64,000 nt of DNA from Marinomonas sp. SBI8L (lineage in GTDB: Bacteria > Pseudomonadota > Gammaproteobacteria > Pseudomonadales > Marinomonadaceae), in contig NZ_JSEO01000011.1 in the NCBI RefSeq assembly GCF_001624705.1, positions 62,001 to 126,000 on the forward strand, in the 5' to 3' direction. Below are positions 8,200-16,562 of the stretch, piece after piece. The position numbers and the translations under genes were made by a program. The number at the start of each line of letters is the position of its first letter. Positions within the stretch are counted from its first letter, which is position 1. The notes under the pieces were generated by a model that was given only the letters and a program-made list of their open reading frames with translations, searched no databases and was not told the origin of the DNA.

Positions 8200-10230
8200 A
8201 TGTCTGTATCAGTATGGGACGCAACAAAACTACCTGAGTTCTCCAGCATTAAATTGGCTGAAGTAGAACAAGGGCTAGATGCTATTCTGGCTGCAAACCG
8301 AGATAAAATAGAAGCTTTGACTAAGCGTGAACTGAACGAAATTAGCTGGGCAAACTTTGCAGCCCCGATGGAAACCCTAAGTGATGAACTAAACCAATAC
8401 TGGTCACCAGTAAGTCATTTAAATATGGTGCAAAACACGCCTGAATTAAGAGATGTGTATAACGCTTGCCTACCTAAGCTGACTCAGTACTTTACTGACC
8501 TTGGGCAAAATAAAGCCTTATACCAAGCTTATAAAACGTTAGCTGAGCAAGGCACCGATTTAGATACCGCTCAAAAAGAAGCACTGCGTCAAAATATTCG
8601 TTCTTTTGAATTATCTGGCGTGGCGTTAGAAGGCGATAAAAAACAAAGGTACGGCGAAATCAGTACTCGTTTATCAGAGCTAAGCAGTAAGTTTGGTGAG
8701 AATGTTTTAGATGCCACTCGCGCTTGGACTAAGCTGATCACAGATGAGGCGGAGTTAGCGGGTTTACCTGAGTCTGCTCTGGCACAAGCTAAACAAATGG
8801 CTCAAGCAAAAGAGTTAGACGGTTGGTTGTTTACCTTGGATGCTCCATCTTTCATGCCAGTAATGAGCTACGCGGATAATCGAGAGTTAAGATTTGAAAT
8901 GTATCAAGCCTTCTCTACTCGTGCCTCTAACCAAGGGCCAAATGCTAACGAATTTGATAATGCACCTCTTATTGATGAAATGTTGGTGCTTAAGAAAGAA
9001 AAGGCAGGCATTTTAGGCTTTGATAATTACGCCGAGTTATCGGTCGCGACTAAGATGGCGGATAACGGTCAGCAAGTTATCGATTTCCTTGAAGATCTAG
9101 CGATTAAATCTAAACCCGCTGCAGCGCAAGATTTAGCTGAGTTGAGTGATTACGTGAAGAATGAGTTTGCAGTTACCGAGTTAGAAGCTTGGGATGTAGG
9201 CTACTACTCAGAGAAACTTCGTGAGCATAAATACGCCATTTCTCAAGAAGTGTTAAGACCTTATTTCCCAATTGATAAGGCGTTAGCTGGTCTCTTTAAA
9301 GTGGCTAATAGCCTATTTGATGTGGAAATACGTGAAGAAGCTGAATTTGATACTTACCATGAAGACGTGAAGCTCTTCACTGTCAGTAAATCTGGTGTGG
9401 ATGTGGCGCGTTTCTACCTTGACCCTTTTGCCCGAGAAGGCAAACGTGGTGGCGCTTGGATGGATGACTGTCGTTGCCGTTATCGCATGGAAGACGGTCG
9501 CTTACAGCTGCCTGTTGCTTACCTTGTCTGTAACTTTACCGCTCCAATTGATGGCAAACCGTCGCTTTTGACTCACAATGAACTGACGACCTTATTCCAT
9601 GAGTTTGGCCATGGCCTGCACCATATGCTGACACAAGTGGAAGTATTAGATGTATCTGGTATTTCAGGTGTGGCTTGGGATGCTGTCGAGTTACCAAGTC
9701 AGTTTATGGAAAATTGGTGTTGGCAAGAAGAGGCATTAGCCTTCATTGCTTGCCATCATGAAACCGGTGAAACCTTACCTGCCGAACTACTTGAAAAAAT
9801 GCTGGCAGCGAAAAACTTCCATGCAGCCATGCAAATGGTACGACAGTTAGAGTTTTCACTCTTCGACTTCAGACTACATAGAGAGTATCAAGAGGGTACA
9901 GATGTTCAGGGATTACTAGATGAGGTACGCTCAAATGTAGCTGTTGTTAAAGCGCCTGCATTTAATCGCTTTCAGACGGCATTTTCTCATATCTTTGCGG
10001 GTGGTTACTCGGCTGGCTATTACAGCTATAAATGGGCTGAAGTGCTATCTGCCGATGCTTTCTCTAAGTTTGAAGAAGAGGGTATTTTTAACGCTGAAAC
10101 AGGTCTAGCTTTTAGAAGTACAGTGCTAGAAAATGGTGGCTCACGCCCAGCTGCGGAGCTTTTCTCTGCTTTTAGAGGCCGCGAACCTAGCATAGACGCC
10201 TTACTTCGCCACAACGGCATAGCGGCTTAA
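8200..10230 (+). CDS. prlC: oligopeptidase A (M3 metallopeptidase)
   Basis: This 676-aa cytoplasmic zinc peptidase degrades short peptides, including cleaved signal peptides. The active site is HEFGH at 467-471 (in LTTLFHEFGHGLHHML), with the third zinc ligand in the following WDAVELPSQFMENW. The family C-terminus FAGGYSAGYYSYKWAEVLSADAFSKFEEEGIF is intact. The length is normal for the family. The gene is alone between a divergent carbonic anhydrase and a strong terminator. Confidence 0.95.
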   Translation: MSVSVWDATKLPEFSSIKLAEVEQGLDAILAANRDKIEALTKRELNEISWANFAAPMETLSDELNQYWSPVSHLNMVQNTPELRDVYNACLPKLTQYFTDLGQNKALYQAYKTLAEQGTDLDTAQKEALRQNIRSFELSGVALEGDKKQRYGEISTRLSELSSKFGENVLDATRAWTKLITDEAELAGLPESALAQAKQMAQAKELDGWLFTLDAPSFMPVMSYADNRELRFEMYQAFSTRASNQGPNANEFDNAPLIDEMLVLKKEKAGILGFDNYAELSVATKMADNGQQVIDFLEDLAIKSKPAAAQDLAELSDYVKNEFAVTELEAWDVGYYSEKLREHKYAISQEVLRPYFPIDKALAGLFKVANSLFDVEIREEAEFDTYHEDVKLFTVSKSGVDVARFYLDPFAREGKRGGAWMDDCRCRYRMEDGRLQLPVAYLVCNFTAPIDGKPSLLTHNELTTLFHEFGHGLHHMLTQVEVLDVSGISGVAWDAVELPSQFMENWCWQEEALAFIACHHETGETLPAELLEKMLAAKNFHAAMQMVRQLEFSLFDFRLHREYQEGTDVQGLLDEVRSNVAVVKAPAFNRFQTAFSHIFAGGYSAGYYSYKWAEVLSADAFSKFEEEGIFNAETGLAFRSTVLENGGSRPAAELFSAFRGREPSIDALLRHNGIAA

Positions 10231-10257
10231 ACCAAACGCTTTATAACGTGCTTTACC

Positions 10258-10287
10258 AAGGGCTAATTTATCCATTAGCCCTTTTTT
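10258..10287 (+). terminator. rho-independent terminator after prlC
   Basis: A perfect 10-bp stem, AAGGGCTAAT (10258-10267) with ATTAGCCCTT (10274-10283), closes a 6-nt loop and is followed by a T run. Confidence 0.9.
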
Positions 10288-10355
10288 GTACCCAGCTTAG
10301 AGGTGGGATATGTTAATATGTTGCTTGAATTTGTTTTGCGCTTGAGAAAATAGCT

Positions 10356-10616
10356 ATGACTGTTAAACGTTTTATCGCGGGTGCTGTGTGCCCACGCTGT
10401 AGTGAGATGGATAAGTTGCGCGCTTGGCGTGATGATGAGTTAGAAGTTCAATATCGTGAATGTGTGTCTTGTGGCTACACTGACGAGCAATCCACCGTGA
10501 TTCAAGCTCAACCAACCGAATTAACAACGCGTGTTAATCAGCCTCATGTGAGTGAGCCTGAAACGGAAGCGAGTGTTATTCAATTTGTACCTAACCCAAG
10601 TACAACTAAGCACTAA
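10356..10616 (+). CDS. YheV-like putative zinc-ribbon protein
   Basis: This is an 86-aa soluble protein. The N-terminal 45 residues form a zinc ribbon with two CxxC knuckles (AVCPRCSEMDKLRAW and YRECVSCGYTDE), the pattern of the YheV/DUF2387 family. The rest is a polar tail without recognisable motifs. It follows prlC as in Pseudomonas. The function is not known. Confidence 0.8.
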   Translation: MTVKRFIAGAVCPRCSEMDKLRAWRDDELEVQYRECVSCGYTDEQSTVIQAQPTELTTRVNQPHVSEPETEASVIQFVPNPSTTKH

Positions 10617-10987
10617 AAGTGCCTCAAAGAGGATCTAAGCGTGATCAAACCGTAAAGCGCTTAGATCTGATTACAATCTCTCCCGCTCCACTCCTTATTT
10701 CCCCATTACCTCCTGTTGATTTAGGTAACTCGAGTTTTTTAACTTACTGAGTTTATGCAAATAGTTTGCTTATTAGCTGCAAGCTACTCTTGTTTAATCA
10801 AACGCTTAATCAATATTTTAGAATGCTAATTTATTGAAATATAAAACAATTGAGCTATTTTATGTGTCGTTAGTCAGCTTAGGCCTAATTTTGTATAAAA
10901 AACGGTCGATAACTGAAAGATAAGAGTAAGCTTCTGTGTACTTACTCGTTGAAAGGGAGTACTGGGTATCTAGAGGGGCAATGTGTG
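10617..10987. other. gene-free stretch with one hairpin
   Basis: About 370 bases lie between the YheV-like gene and the lipoprotein. The arms GATCTAAGCG (10632-10641) and CGCTTAGATC (10658-10667) can form a 10-bp hairpin with a 16-nt loop just after the YheV-like gene. No T run follows, so it is not a classic terminator. The rest is AT-rich and must contain the lipoprotein promoter. I see no RNA gene. Confidence 0.4.
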
Positions 10988-11548
10988 ATGTTTGTTTCTG
11001 CTGTATTGCGTTTTATTTGTTTGAGTGTGTTGTTGGTGCCTTTGGCATCCTGTGTGGCCGTGCCTGATTTTGAGGCCATGTTTGGCCCTTATAAAAGCGC
11101 CAAACTGGAAGGTCAAAATATCAAAATTATGGCTGAAGATAAGTCATTTGAAATCGTACCGGGTGAATTTGAACCTCCTTTTCAAACAACGCCTATGTCC
11201 CCCATTATTTGGACGTCTATTTACAGCGAAACCCTCCCCGACGGTTCTATATATGACACCAGTCTCGCTGACTCTGCCAGCCATGCATTAACTTATGGCG
11301 CTAAGAAAGTGAGGCTTTATCACCCTGTTGTCGATCAACCTTTGTACGGGGTGTTACTTTTTAATCAGAAACCTGTCACTGCTGTCGGTTCAGCCGCTAA
11401 TTTTTATTCGATCCAAATACCAGAAGCTAAAATAGCTAAGGTGAAACAGGGTTCGGTGCAAGTCTTATATGAATCGGTCGATCGTACCGATTACAGTATC
11501 AATATGTATGCTTGGGTGCTTTGGGTATCCGATCAGCCTTTCGAGTAA
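10988..11548 (+). CDS. putative lipoprotein, unknown function
   Basis: The protein is 186 aa from the ATG at 10988, which has GAGGGG at 10973-10978. The frame is open further upstream but has no good start there. The N-terminus is a lipoprotein signal: a hydrophobic core (LRFICLSVLLVPL) and the lipobox LASC, with the lipidated cysteine near residue 22. The mature domain (VPDFEAMFGPYKSAKLEGQNIKIM onward) has no motif that I recognise and looks beta-rich. It appears monocistronic. Confidence 0.6.
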   Translation: MFVSAVLRFICLSVLLVPLASCVAVPDFEAMFGPYKSAKLEGQNIKIMAEDKSFEIVPGEFEPPFQTTPMSPIIWTSIYSETLPDGSIYDTSLADSASHALTYGAKKVRLYHPVVDQPLYGVLLFNQKPVTAVGSAANFYSIQIPEAKIAKVKQGSVQVLYESVDRTDYSINMYAWVLWVSDQPFE

Positions 11549-11689
11549 AAACTGCTTTTTTCTTTTACGGGTTAATTTAAGTCTTTTGTCGAACAAAGCA
11601 TATCTCTTCGTTTCTTTAGAGCGTATAGTGCAAAAAACTAGTCTTATATAAGACTGATTCTGTACTTAAGAGCTATTTAGGGAAGAAGC

Positions 11690-12442
11690 ATGGTATTCGA
11701 TTTAAACATCTTGTTTTTGCTGGTGGTATTCGCCATAGGTAGCTATGTACAAGCGAGTACTGGCTTTGCGTTTGGCTTGATTGTTATCAGTAGTATATCG
11801 GCCTTGGGCTTAGCGCCAATTGAAGTAACAGCCTTTGTGGTGAGCTTGCTAAGCTTGATGAATTCCATGATAGGTCTGCAAGGTGGACAATGGCGCAAAG
11901 CAAACTTTAAAGCCATCCTATACTTTTCTATCCCTTGTTTACCGGCAACCTTTGTTGGCATTTGGCTATTAGCTTTTTTAGGTGAAAATCAGCTAAATAT
12001 ACTTAAGATTATTTTAGGTGTAACGATTGTGGGCAGTAGTTTAGTCATGATGTTACAGACGAATTTAGCAAAGAAAGGCTCTTCGATTCCTGTTTTTTTA
12101 TTAGGTGGACTCTCATCAGGCTTGATTGGTGGTCTGTTTTCTACTTTTGGTCCACCCTTAACCTATATTATGTATCGACAGCCAGATACTTTAAGAACCA
12201 TTAGAACCACACTCTTATTGGTGTTCGCTATTACCTCAATTATGCGCTTATCCTTTGTTATGGCGACGCAAGAGGTAAGCATGCAAACTTACTTACTCAG
12301 CGCTATTGGCTTTCCTGCTGTCGTGTTAGCGGCGTTAGCTGCCCGCTATTACCCTATTCCTATTTCTGTCGATACCATGCGCCGTTGTGCTTATGGCATA
12401 TTACTGGCGTCTGGGATAAGTCTGATCATACAAGGTTGGTAG
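11690..12442 (+). CDS. TauE/SafE family sulfite/organosulfonate-type permease
   Basis: This 250-aa protein of the UPF0721/TauE family has about eight membrane segments. The two internal repeats each begin with the family pattern: YVQASTGFAFGLIVISSI near residue 20 and LLGGLSSGLIGGLFSTFGPPLTYI near residue 145 (GGxxGxxxGxxG...PP). Members move sulfite, sulfoacetate, formate-like or other small anions. The substrate here cannot be told. It ends tail-to-tail with the GntR regulator. Confidence 0.8.
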   Translation: MVFDLNILFLLVVFAIGSYVQASTGFAFGLIVISSISALGLAPIEVTAFVVSLLSLMNSMIGLQGGQWRKANFKAILYFSIPCLPATFVGIWLLAFLGENQLNILKIILGVTIVGSSLVMMLQTNLAKKGSSIPVFLLGGLSSGLIGGLFSTFGPPLTYIMYRQPDTLRTIRTTLLLVFAITSIMRLSFVMATQEVSMQTYLLSAIGFPAVVLAALAARYYPIPISVDTMRRCAYGILLASGISLIIQGW

Positions 12443-12457
12443 TTCACTATAAGAGTG

Positions 12458-13192
12458 CTAATTAAGGTCCACTAGATAGTGAAGTTGCTCGCTATCTACG
12501 CGGCTAATTCGGTACTCAACTAAGCGGCCGTCTAATGCCTTGGCTTGGCGCGAGACTTCCAATAAAGGCATGCCTGGGGTAACACCAATCAATTCATAGT
12601 CAGTGTCATCCGCTATGACAGCACGTATTTTATCTGCTGCTTTATTTATGGTGATGTTAAAGCTTTCTTGATAGTAATGATAAAGGGAGTTTGGTAAATC
12701 CCCTGCTATGTCTAACTGAGTAAAAAAGCATTGAGGTAAGTATATTTGCTCAGCAATACAGGGCGTTTTAGCTAGTTTTCGGATACGTATTATCTTAATA
12801 ACAGAATCCCCTTGGGCAATTTCTAGCTGACAGGCTAGCTCTGCATTCGCATCAATGAGCTTGATATCGATGAGCTCAGCACAGGGTAAGCCTTTCTCTT
12901 CGCCATCATTGGCCTTGTAATGAAAGAAATGGAAGAGCATGTCTTTTAGCGTGTTTTCAGATACAAAGGTGCCAACCCCTTGGCGGCGAAAAACAATGTT
13001 ACTTTCCCCTAGGGAGTTTAACGCTTTACGAACGGTACCTTGGCTCACATTAAGTGAATCCGCTAACTGAAACTCGCTAGGAAGCATTTCACCTGGTTTC
13101 CACTCCCCCGCAATTATCTTATTGGTAATTACTTGCTCTATTTTTTGATAGAGAGGCTTAAACTCACCACTACTTTGTTCTTTAAGGCTCAT
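12458..13192 (-). CDS. GntR-family regulator with UTRA domain (HutC/FarR type)
   Basis: The N-terminal winged helix reads PLYQKIEQVITNKIIAGEWKPGEMLPSEFQLADSLNVSQGTVRKALNSLGESNIVFRRQGVGTFV, a standard GntR DNA-binding domain. It is followed by a UTRA ligand-binding domain containing IIRIRKLAKTPCIAEQIYLP and PLLEVSRQAKALDGRLVEYRISRVDSEQLHY. The frame extends to a TTG at 13228. I chose the ATG at 13192, giving about 244 aa beginning MSLKEQSSG. Its neighbours are a TauE permease and a 2-oxoglutarate-type oxygenase, which may be targets. The effector is unknown. Confidence 0.85.
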   Translation of the reverse strand: MSLKEQSSGEFKPLYQKIEQVITNKIIAGEWKPGEMLPSEFQLADSLNVSQGTVRKALNSLGESNIVFRRQGVGTFVSENTLKDMLFHFFHYKANDGEEKGLPCAELIDIKLIDANAELACQLEIAQGDSVIKIIRIRKLAKTPCIAEQIYLPQCFFTQLDIAGDLPNSLYHYYQESFNITINKAADKIRAVIADDTDYELIGVTPGMPLLEVSRQAKALDGRLVEYRISRVDSEQLHYLVDLN

Positions 13193-13320
13193 GTTACTTA
13201 GCAATCTCTGGTTAAAATCAGGCAACAAAACAAAGTATAAATAAGTTTTGGCGCTTTAAATACCGTCGATATTTTCACCTTTTGGTTTATGGCTTGATAA
13301 CGTACTAAATTAAGGGCAAT

Positions 13321-13360
13321 AAAAAAGCCCTTCAATACTCAGTATTAAAGGACTTTTGTT
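13321..13360. terminator. bidirectional terminator between the oxygenase and GntR genes
   Basis: The arms AGCCCTTCAATACT (13326-13339) and AGTATTAAAGGACT (13341-13354) pair with two mismatches. The hairpin has A and T runs on opposite sides (AAAAAA before, TTTGTTT after), so it can stop transcription from either strand. Its main job is probably at the end of the oxygenase gene. Confidence 0.7.
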
Positions 13361-13396
13361 TACCAACTTAATGGCAATTAAGCCAGATCAATCAGC

Positions 13397-14236
13397 TTAG
13401 ATTACACCTAGCTCAACAAGACGCTCATGTAGGTAACTGCCAGCGGTATGACGTTCTGATAGTACAACCTCAGAATGAGGATGTAAGAACAAAGGCAAAG
13501 AAATGCGAGACTTAGTCTTATCTGCCCCTTCTGGGTTAATCACACGATGTGAAGTCGATGGGAAATATCCATCAGATGCTTCTTGTAGCATGTCACCAAT
13601 GTTGATGATAAGCGTACCAAAGTCACAAGGTACATCCATCCAGCTGCCATCTTGCTTCTGAACTTGTAAACCAGGCTCATTAGCAGAGGGTAAAACAGTC
13701 AGAAGGTTAATATCCTCGTGTGCACCTGCTCGAATCGCCCCTAGCTCTTCATCGCCTTTAAGTGGTGGGTAGTGCAAAACACGTAACAGTGTCTGTTCGC
13801 TATCTTCTACCATGCTAGATAGGTTTTGAGAGTAGTTTTTTGCCACATCTTTTGGTGTGTGTGCTTCAACCCAGCTTAGTAATTCTGAAGCGAGTTTATT
13901 GGCTTCTTTATAATATTGTGCAAGCTGCTCTTTTAGCTCTGCTGGGCATTGGCCCCAAGGGTAGTAATGAAAGTATTCTTTGATATCTTTTTTACTATGG
14001 CCCTTAGCCGTTTCTGATACATCTGGTGGGAAGTAACCATCTTGGGTTCCCACGTTATAGCGGTAGTCATTCTTTTCTTGGCTATCAAAAAATGTTTGCC
14101 AAGCTTGGTAAATATTGCTCACAAGTTCTTGTTGTATAGGGTGATTTTTTAAAACACCAAAACCTGTTTCGTGTAGGGATTTAACAAAATCTTGTTGTGC
14201 TGTAGCACTTGTATAGTCAACGGCTTCTAATTTCAT
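13397..14236 (-). CDS. 2-oxoglutarate/Fe(II)-type oxygenase (isopenicillin N synthase-like)
   Basis: This 279-aa protein has the plant-type DIOX/IPNS fold. The iron triad is visible as HxD in AGAHEDINLLTVLP and the distal H in FPSTSHRVINP, followed by KSRISLPLFLHP with the R-x-S co-substrate motif. GFGVLKNHPI near residue 26 is the conserved N-terminal element, and LIINIGDMLQEASDGYFPST is typical of the family. The substrate is unknown; bacterial relatives oxidise small organic acids, amino acids or pyrimidines. A 51-aa ORF lies just upstream in the same direction and may be co-transcribed. Confidence 0.85.
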   Translation of the reverse strand: MKLEAVDYTSATAQQDFVKSLHETGFGVLKNHPIQQELVSNIYQAWQTFFDSQEKNDYRYNVGTQDGYFPPDVSETAKGHSKKDIKEYFHYYPWGQCPAELKEQLAQYYKEANKLASELLSWVEAHTPKDVAKNYSQNLSSMVEDSEQTLLRVLHYPPLKGDEELGAIRAGAHEDINLLTVLPSANEPGLQVQKQDGSWMDVPCDFGTLIINIGDMLQEASDGYFPSTSHRVINPEGADKTKSRISLPLFLHPHSEVVLSERHTAGSYLHERLVELGVI

Positions 14237-14326
14237 GGGTAGATCCTAAATTTTCAAAACGAGTTATTGCACGTCGTACCAAATGGAGACGTGGAGAGTT
14301 AATGTAACTGTAGTTGAAAGAGTGGC

Positions 14327-14482
14327 TTAAGATGACCAACCGCTGTGAAAGAACATCCGCATATCGATGGCTTCAGCGAAGTAATGACGTTGCCAACTTG
14401 CCAAATCCACCGTATCTAAGCGTAGATTAGACATGAATGCCTTACCTTGCTCTGATGATGGGATGAAGTCTGCGATTTGCAT
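14327..14482 (-). CDS. probable small protein, 51 aa, upstream of the oxygenase
   Basis: An ATG at 14482 on the minus strand is preceded by AGGA at a good distance (AGGAATTCCGTA then ATG). It opens a 51-codon frame ending in TAA at 14327. The peptide starts MQIADFIPSSEQGKAFMSN, continues with LDTVDLASWQRHYFAEA and ends FFHSGWSS. It is soluble-looking, mixed in composition and coding-like. It lies 90 bases upstream of the oxygenase gene on the same strand. I do not recognise the family. It could be an accessory peptide of the oxygenase or the remains of a larger gene. Confidence 0.45.
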   Translation of the reverse strand: MQIADFIPSSEQGKAFMSNLRLDTVDLASWQRHYFAEAIDMRMFFHSGWSS

Positions 14483-14531
14483 TACGGAATTCCTAAAAAA
14501 GGGGAAATAAAGAGGTTAAATTGAATTAACT

Positions 14532-14561
14532 ACTAGCAAGTGTACCTTTAGGTAAGCTAGT
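14532..14561. promoter_or_regulatory. candidate operator (nested inverted repeats) upstream of the 51-aa ORF
   Basis: TACCT-TT-AGGTA at 14543-14554 sits inside a wider ACTAGC (14532-14537) ... GCTAGT (14556-14561) inverted repeat. It is placed where an operator for the 51-aa ORF/oxygenase unit would lie, and the nearby GntR protein is a possible binder. This is inferred from symmetry alone. Confidence 0.3.
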
Positions 14562-14734
14562 TTTAAAGCGCTAGTTAACGAAAAAAATTATTTCAAGTCT
14601 GGGGAATTGACAGACTTGGCCTATACTGCAAAAGTTAATAGCGAGAGTTCACTCAGGCTTTTAGCAGTGATTGTTTGCTAACTTAAGCCTGATTCAGTTT
14701 GATTTTTTATTTTAAAAAATAAGAGGGTCGTATT

Positions 14735-15301
14735 ATGAAAAATGCATTTGAGTCCCTGAAAAATCACTTTTTAATCTCCATGCCCCAGCTGAATGATCCT
14801 AATTTTCAGCAAACGGTTACCTACATTTGCGAACACACTGCAGAAGGTGCCATGGGGATTATTATTAATCGTCCATCAAAAATTGACTTTACTGAATTAG
14901 CGAATCACCTAGGAATACAAATCAACACTCCCCACCTGGCGAATGAGCCGATTTATAATGGTGGTCCGGTCGAGTCTGAACGGGGTTTTATCCTTCACAC
15001 CAGTGATAAAACTTGGGTTAATACATTACCTGTTACTGAGGAGGTTGCTCTATCTGCTGCACTGGAAACACTGGAAAACATCGCCCATGGTGAAGGGCCT
15101 GAATCCTTTTTAATTAGTTTAGGTTGCGCTGGTTGGACGGCAGGGCAATTGGAAGATGAAATAAGTAATAATGTTTGGCTAGTATGTGAAGCTGATTTGG
15201 ACGTATTATTTAATACACCAAGTGATCTTCAGTTCTCAGCAGCGACCAAGGTGTTAGGGATTGATATGAACTATCTCTCATCGGATGTAGGACACTGTTA
15301 A
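14735..15301 (+). CDS. yqgE: YqgE/AlgH family protein
   Basis: This 188-aa UPF0301 protein is recognised by [41 protein letters not shown] at the start, then [19 protein letters not shown] and [24 protein letters not shown]. The family is of uncertain function. In Pseudomonas it is called AlgH and has been linked to alginate regulation. It begins a yqgE-yqgF-pyrR run with gaps of 2 and 51 bases, the same order as in Pseudomonas. The GAGGG ribosome site is well placed. Confidence 0.92.
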   Translation: MKNAFESLKNHFLISMPQLNDPNFQQTVTYICEHTAEGAMGIIINRPSKIDFTELANHLGIQINTPHLANEPIYNGGPVESERGFILHTSDKTWVNTLPVTEEVALSAALETLENIAHGEGPESFLISLGCAGWTAGQLEDEISNNVWLVCEADLDVLFNTPSDLQFSAATKVLGIDMNYLSSDVGHC

Positions 15302-15303
15302 AT

Positions 15304-15759
15304 ATGAATATAACGTCGATTTCTGACGTCAATAAAAACTCCGCTCGAACCCTGTTAGGGTTCGATTTTGGAACAACTCGAATTGGCATTGCCGTAGGTC
15401 AAGAAATTACGGCAACCGCCACACCTCTAAACCCAATTAAAGCGCGTGATGGTATTCCAAACTGGGATACTATTGCTGCCGTTGTAAAAGAATGGCAACC
15501 GGATGGCTTTGTTGTGGGTTTACCTCTCAATATGGACGGCAGTGAAAACGAAATGTGTCAAAGAGCAAAGAAGTTTGCTAATCGTTTGCACGGGCGTTAC
15601 AACAAGCCAAGCTACATGATGGATGAGAGATTGTCCTCCTATGAAGCTAAAGGCCAAGTCATTAAAGAAGGCGGCAACCGTAATTTTAAAGCAAACTCTG
15701 TTGACGGTTTGGCAGCGCAAATGATTTTAGAATCTTGGTTTTTAGAAAACCAAGGATAG
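15304..15759 (+). CDS. yqgF: Holliday junction resolvase-like YqgF / pre-16S rRNA nuclease
   Basis: This 151-aa RNase H-fold protein (also named RuvX) trims the 5' end of 16S rRNA in E. coli. The motifs are [16 protein letters not shown] (first catalytic Asp), [35 protein letters not shown] (catalytic Glu) and [14 protein letters not shown] (last Asp). The first 15 residues before LLGFDFG are slightly longer than usual. It follows yqgE after two bases. Confidence 0.93.
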   Translation: MNITSISDVNKNSARTLLGFDFGTTRIGIAVGQEITATATPLNPIKARDGIPNWDTIAAVVKEWQPDGFVVGLPLNMDGSENEMCQRAKKFANRLHGRYNKPSYMMDERLSSYEAKGQVIKEGGNRNFKANSVDGLAAQMILESWFLENQG

Positions 15760-15810
15760 TATTTCCATCATGATGCAAACGTATCATAGCGAGCAAATAG
15801 AGATTAATGC

Positions 15811-16305
15811 ATGAACCTGGATATTGAAGCAACGTTGGAGCAAATGTCAGATGCTCTTTTATCTTATTGTCAGGATAAGAAAATTGAAAACCCAGTAATG
15901 GTGGGGATTCACTCAGGAGGTGTTTGGGTTGCAGAGCGCCTCTTTAAAAAACTAGTGACGGATGTTCCTTTAGCGACCTTAGACATTACTTTTTATCGCG
16001 ATGATTTTACGCGTGCAGGATTACATCCAAAAATTAAGCAGACTTCATTGCCAAGTGTGGAAGATAAACACATCATTTTAGTTGATGATGTTTTGATGTC
16101 TGGCAGAACCATTCGTGCTGCTATGAATGAGATTTTTGACTACGGCAGACCTGCGAGTATTAGTTTGGCAATTCTTTATGATCTTGATCAAGGTGAGCTG
16201 CCAATTAAAGCCGATGTGGTTGGGCAGGTGTTAAACTTAAATCCTGACCAAAGGGTTAAGCTATCTGGGCCCGATCCGATAAAAGTTTCCTTAATTGAGA
16301 CATAA
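15811..16305 (+). CDS. pyrR: PyrR bifunctional pyrimidine regulator/uracil phosphoribosyltransferase-like
   Basis: This 164-aa type I phosphoribosyltransferase-fold protein has the PRPP motif HIILVDDVLMSGRTIRAAMNEI and the N-terminal MVGIHSGGVWVAERL loop. In Bacillus PyrR binds pyr mRNA. In Pseudomonas-type bacteria pyrR sits directly before pyrB and has been implicated in pyrimidine control. Here it precedes a 240-base leader containing a short peptide and a hairpin before pyrB, so it is a good candidate to act on that leader. Confidence 0.88.
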   Translation: MNLDIEATLEQMSDALLSYCQDKKIENPVMVGIHSGGVWVAERLFKKLVTDVPLATLDITFYRDDFTRAGLHPKIKQTSLPSVEDKHIILVDDVLMSGRTIRAAMNEIFDYGRPASISLAILYDLDQGELPIKADVVGQVLNLNPDQRVKLSGPDPIKVSLIET

Positions 16306-16423
16306 ACTTAGGCTTTCTCGCTTTCTTTTTGTAGCAACAAGTACGACAATTAGTACATGGCGTTATCTTATTTGGCGCAAAATAATTTAGTCATTTATAA
16401 CTCTGAATAAGAGGTATAAAAAG

Positions 16424-16447
16424 ATGCAAATTAGACATTATCATTAA
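16424..16447 (+). CDS. possible pyrB leader peptide, 7 aa
   Basis: GAGG at 16411-16414 is followed, at a 9-nt spacing, by an ATG and the frame MQIRHYH then TAA. It lies 21 bases before a terminator-like hairpin and upstream of pyrB. That is the layout of an attenuation leader, although the peptide is far shorter than the E. coli pyrBI leader. Confidence 0.35.
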   Translation: MQIRHYH

Positions 16448-16467
16448 AGAGTTCACGTCAAATTGTC

Positions 16468-16500
16468 ATGCCCAGGGTAGCTTCTGCACTGGGCATTTTC
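16468..16500 (+). promoter_or_regulatory. attenuator-like hairpin upstream of pyrB
   Basis: ATGCCCAG (16468-16475) and CTGGGCAT (16489-16496) form a perfect 8-bp stem with a 13-nt loop followed by TTT, 67 bases before the pyrB start. It could be the pyrR terminator or a regulated attenuator for pyrB-pyrX. The U run is short. Confidence 0.55.
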
Positions 16501-16562
16501 CTATCATTTTAGCGAGATGATTAGAATAAGGCGGGATCGTCTTCCAGTTGAGGACATTAAGC

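Noticed and set aside
14606-14627. TTGACA and TATACT near the yqgE promoter
   Set aside because: The two boxes are only nine bases apart, so they cannot form one sigma-70 promoter; no sigma-54 spacing fits either.
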